Below are positions 61,576 through 64,000 of a stretch of 64,000 bases of DNA, piece by piece. A program made the position numbers and the translations under genes. How positions within the stretch are numbered: position 1 is the stretch's first letter; every line of letters begins with the position of its first letter. The notes below the pieces were generated by a model. That model did not search any database. It was not told the origin of the DNA and saw only the letters and a list, made by a program, of their open reading frames with translations. This DNA is from Aphrocallistes beatrix (Eukaryota > Porifera > Hexactinellida > Sceptrulophora > Aphrocallistidae), in assembly GCA_963281255.1 (NCBI GenBank), contig OY725505.1, positions 310,001 through 374,000 on the forward strand, in the 5' to 3' direction.

Positions 61576-63535
61576 ATGAAGGAGGTGATATTGATACTTT
61601 TCTTCGCAATAATTTGTAATAACATACTCCCGACAATTGAAGAAAGTCTTCTATCCAAATCATGGATGGAGGAATTGAAGAAAGAGTTAAAGACTGAAAT
61701 AATGAAAGATATTGAAAAAGATCTGAACGAGATCGCCAGGAGTCGAAGACAAGCGTGTGAGTGTATCGGGCAACCAGGGCCTAAAGGAGAAAGAGGCGAA
61801 CCCGGTTTGAAGGGGGACAAGGGAGAAAATGGGACTGAACTTACCATTCCTGGACCACCTGGACCACCTGGAATACCTGGAATACCTGGACCACCAGGGT
61901 TTCCTGGCCCGCCTGGTGCTAGAGGTGAACTGGGGTACCCAGGACCTATTGGTATTCCTGGAGCTCAAGGTGTTAAGGGTGAACCTGGGCTAAGGGGTAT
62001 GAAAGGAAATCCGGACAGTTTACAGAATTTGAGGATTGGAAGCTATGGTCGTGTATGCAAAGTTTGTTCATTTTCGCCACGGACTAAAGGACATGTTGGT
62101 GAGTTATATAGTATACTACAGTGGAAGTATTTTATCCATCGTTTTTGTCGCTGGCCTTTGTAAACATTGTTTTATTATTACACAGTAACTCTATTAGAAA
62201 AAGTCGTGTTTTTGTCGCCTAGGCTATGAAATCAATTGACAAAACTAATTCGATTGTCATAGCTAGAAATACACATATTACAAGTATCATATTATGAGTA
62301 TACTGGAAGAAAATTGTTCTAAACCGAGGAACGATTCTTAATAACTTTCACATTTTAGATTCGAGAGTGACTGAACCAACTAGACCCTTTGATCCTACCG
62401 GACCACCAGCACCTTATGGACAGCCAGGATCTAGTGGAGATAAAGGTAAATACAAGTACTATATCAATACATTTTACAAGTCTTCTGTGATTGTAATAAT
62501 GGTCTAGGAATTTTTAATTTTGTGAAAAAAATAAATGTTAACTTTAGCAGAATTTGTTGTACCTATCAAACTTTGCTGAATTGTGCTAGCTTACAATAGC
62601 ATTGAATGTTGCATACAAATCAGTACATGAAAATTGAACAGACTCACGTGAAAAAAAATGTTACATATAACTGCCACATTTAATAACACTTTTGAATTCA
62701 CGCATTATATTGAAATACAGTCGCAATTTCGAAGACCCTAGTTAATAGGATAATCAATAGATAGACGCCTTAAATACAAAAAATATAAACAAGATGCGTT
62801 TTGGAGTAAAAAGAGTTAAAGGCTGGATTCGGTTAACCCTAATTTGCCTTAGGAATGTAAATTGAAAGTGAAAGTTAATTGAAAGTAAACTGAAAGTGAA
62901 AATGAAAGTGGGAATTTTCTATTTATACCTTTGACCCCAAGGTCAGATTAGGGTTTAACCGGCTAACCGCCGTCAATCACGGTTAACGGTTAAGAAAATC
63001 TTGAATCGGTTAGCCGATCTGCTTTATTTTCTAAATATTAAGACTAATTTCATTGCTTTTCGATGGAGATTCATGAATATTACTTCTAAAATTTTGATAA
63101 TACAATATTATTTCTATTTTTCTAACCAAATAGTATATTTCGAGACCACTGAAAATTGTAAATTTTTTAATATCAGGTTAAATATTAGTCGACAAATCCA
63201 TATTTATACTAATTAATATTGACATCGGTTAACCGATTAACCACCCTGGAGGAAACCAAAATAACCGACCCCGAAAATATGTTAACCAACCCCAGCCCTG
63301 AAGAGTTAAATAAAAAGAATCATTTATAAATCACCCAAAGAATACGAATAATATGAAAATGCTAGAGTTAGCAAAGCTTCCATATTATATAAAATGTTTA
63401 ATTTGTGTAGGTGATAGAGGTAGGAGAAGTGTGTCTGGAGAGGAACCAGGAGCACCTGGTGAACGTGACTACGGAAACTGGTGGGGCTGTTTTGATCCAG
63501 TGCCAATCCCTTGTTGCGGGATATGTCAGTATTAA
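61576..63535 (+). CDS. Secreted short-chain collagen 2 with Cys-rich C-terminus
   Basis: Three exons, 61576-62098, 62359-62445 and 63411-63535, joined at GTTG|GTGAGT...TTTTAG|AT and AAAG|GTAAAT...GTGTAG|GT, all splitting after the first base of a codon as usual for collagen exons. The product has 244 residues: signal peptide ([17 protein letters not shown]), helical stalk, RSRRQ basic site, [17 protein letters not shown], a Gly-X-Y stretch rich in [13 protein letters not shown], a non-helical segment with C-x-x-C (VCKVC), then short triple-helical pieces, and finally [19 protein letters not shown]. The final four Cys probably form inter-chain bonds. It shares stalk, cleavage site and C-x-C with collagen 1, so the two are old tandem relatives. 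Confidence 0.85.
62830..62970. repeat. Foldback repeat with GAAAGT array in collagen 2 intron
   Basis: Ends GGTTAACCCTAATTTGCC and GATTAGGGTTTAACC are complementary. Between them are six GAAAGT/GAAAAT units (62862-62910) followed by GGGAATTTTC. Further GGTTAACCGATTAACC pieces follow to about 63250. Confidence 0.6.
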
Positions 63536-64000
63536 GCATCATGCCATGCACCACATAATTAATTATTCTTCTTCTTTCTCAATATGTTACTGTACATAAA
63601 CATTATGATACATTTGTATAGGTGTGTGCATTAGCTGAAATATAATCCATCTTATGATACAAGTGTATAATGTTTCTGTAAAGATGTGAAGTGATAATTA
63701 TATTCATACATTAAAAAATCTAAGTTAGAACGGAGGCTCAATACTAAGGTTGTAATTTGCGAATTAAGTCGAAGTATTGCAGCTCTTATATACAGGGGCG
63801 AGATTTTAAAAACATGGGGGAGGGATGGTACGAATTTTCCCAGTATCCAATCTTAAATATAAACAAAAAAAAGTTAATTCAGGACTTAGAATTCGAGTGT
63901 AAAAGAAGTGTAACGTTTTTATTTATCACTTTTTTAGACAAAATTATTGCAAAATAATGAGAAAATGTTTCGTTGATTCCATATCTGCACACGTGTTGAG
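63536..64000. other. 3' flank of collagen 2 to window end
   Basis: AT-rich sequence with no clear AATAAA and no gene I can support. Confidence 0.5.

Overview
This is animal (eukaryotic) nuclear DNA: AT-rich, with spliced genes bounded by GT-AG introns, isolated TATA boxes, and many short non-autonomous DNA transposons. It holds single orthologues of conserved animal genes (PA2G4/EBP1, SETD2, a PTP-PEST phosphatase), one AIG1/GIMAP-type GTPase, two short secreted collagens, three ependymin-like secreted proteins, and eleven intron-less multi-pass membrane proteins in two lineage-specific families. The mix of short-chain collagens with flanking Cys motifs, ependymin-like proteins, an AIG1 GTPase and tandem orphan receptors suits an early-branching invertebrate such as a sponge. 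That placement is inference; no marker in the window fixes the phylum.

Layout. 1-5.5 kb is an island of pogo/Tigger-like MITEs around an AIG1 GTPase (2922-3896, minus). PA2G4 (5635-7547, minus, three exons) is followed by SETD2 (8362-17426, minus, two exons). The 5.1-kb SETD2 intron contains three ependymin-like genes (12741-13331 plus; 14069-14750 minus, frameshifted; 15257-15829 minus) and several MITEs. 17.5-22.4 kb is transposon-rich: a 1.1-kb mariner-type element, a decayed THAP-domain gene, and microsatellites.

22.5-29.1 kb carries receptor family B, three orphan seven-helix proteins; two form a head-to-head inverted duplication. 30.5-50.9 kb carries receptor family A: eight single-exon genes of about 450-490 residues, with an N-terminal signal anchor, a glycosylated Cys-rich ectodomain and a seven-helix body faintly like class F (Frizzled-like) receptors. 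Two of the eight are broken, one by an in-frame stop and one by a 1-bp shift, and the tail of a ninth survives. Several members of both families share an upstream AT-rich motif, which suggests common regulation.

51.4-57.7 kb is a four-exon PTP-PEST gene on the minus strand, complete with catalytic domain, Pro-rich tail and C-terminal homology motif. The last tandem duplication of the receptor array copied the end of this gene, leaving a PTP-tail fragment at 48.6 kb between two receptors. 59.0-63.5 kb holds the two collagen genes, both with a signal peptide, a helical stalk, a basic cleavage-like site and a Cys-x-Cys pair before a Gly-X-Y domain.

The receptor array, its repeated inverted and tandem duplications and its shared promoter module look like an evolving sensory or recognition gene cluster. 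The ependymin-like cluster inside SETD2 is a second local family expansion. The remaining genes are ordinary single-copy genes.
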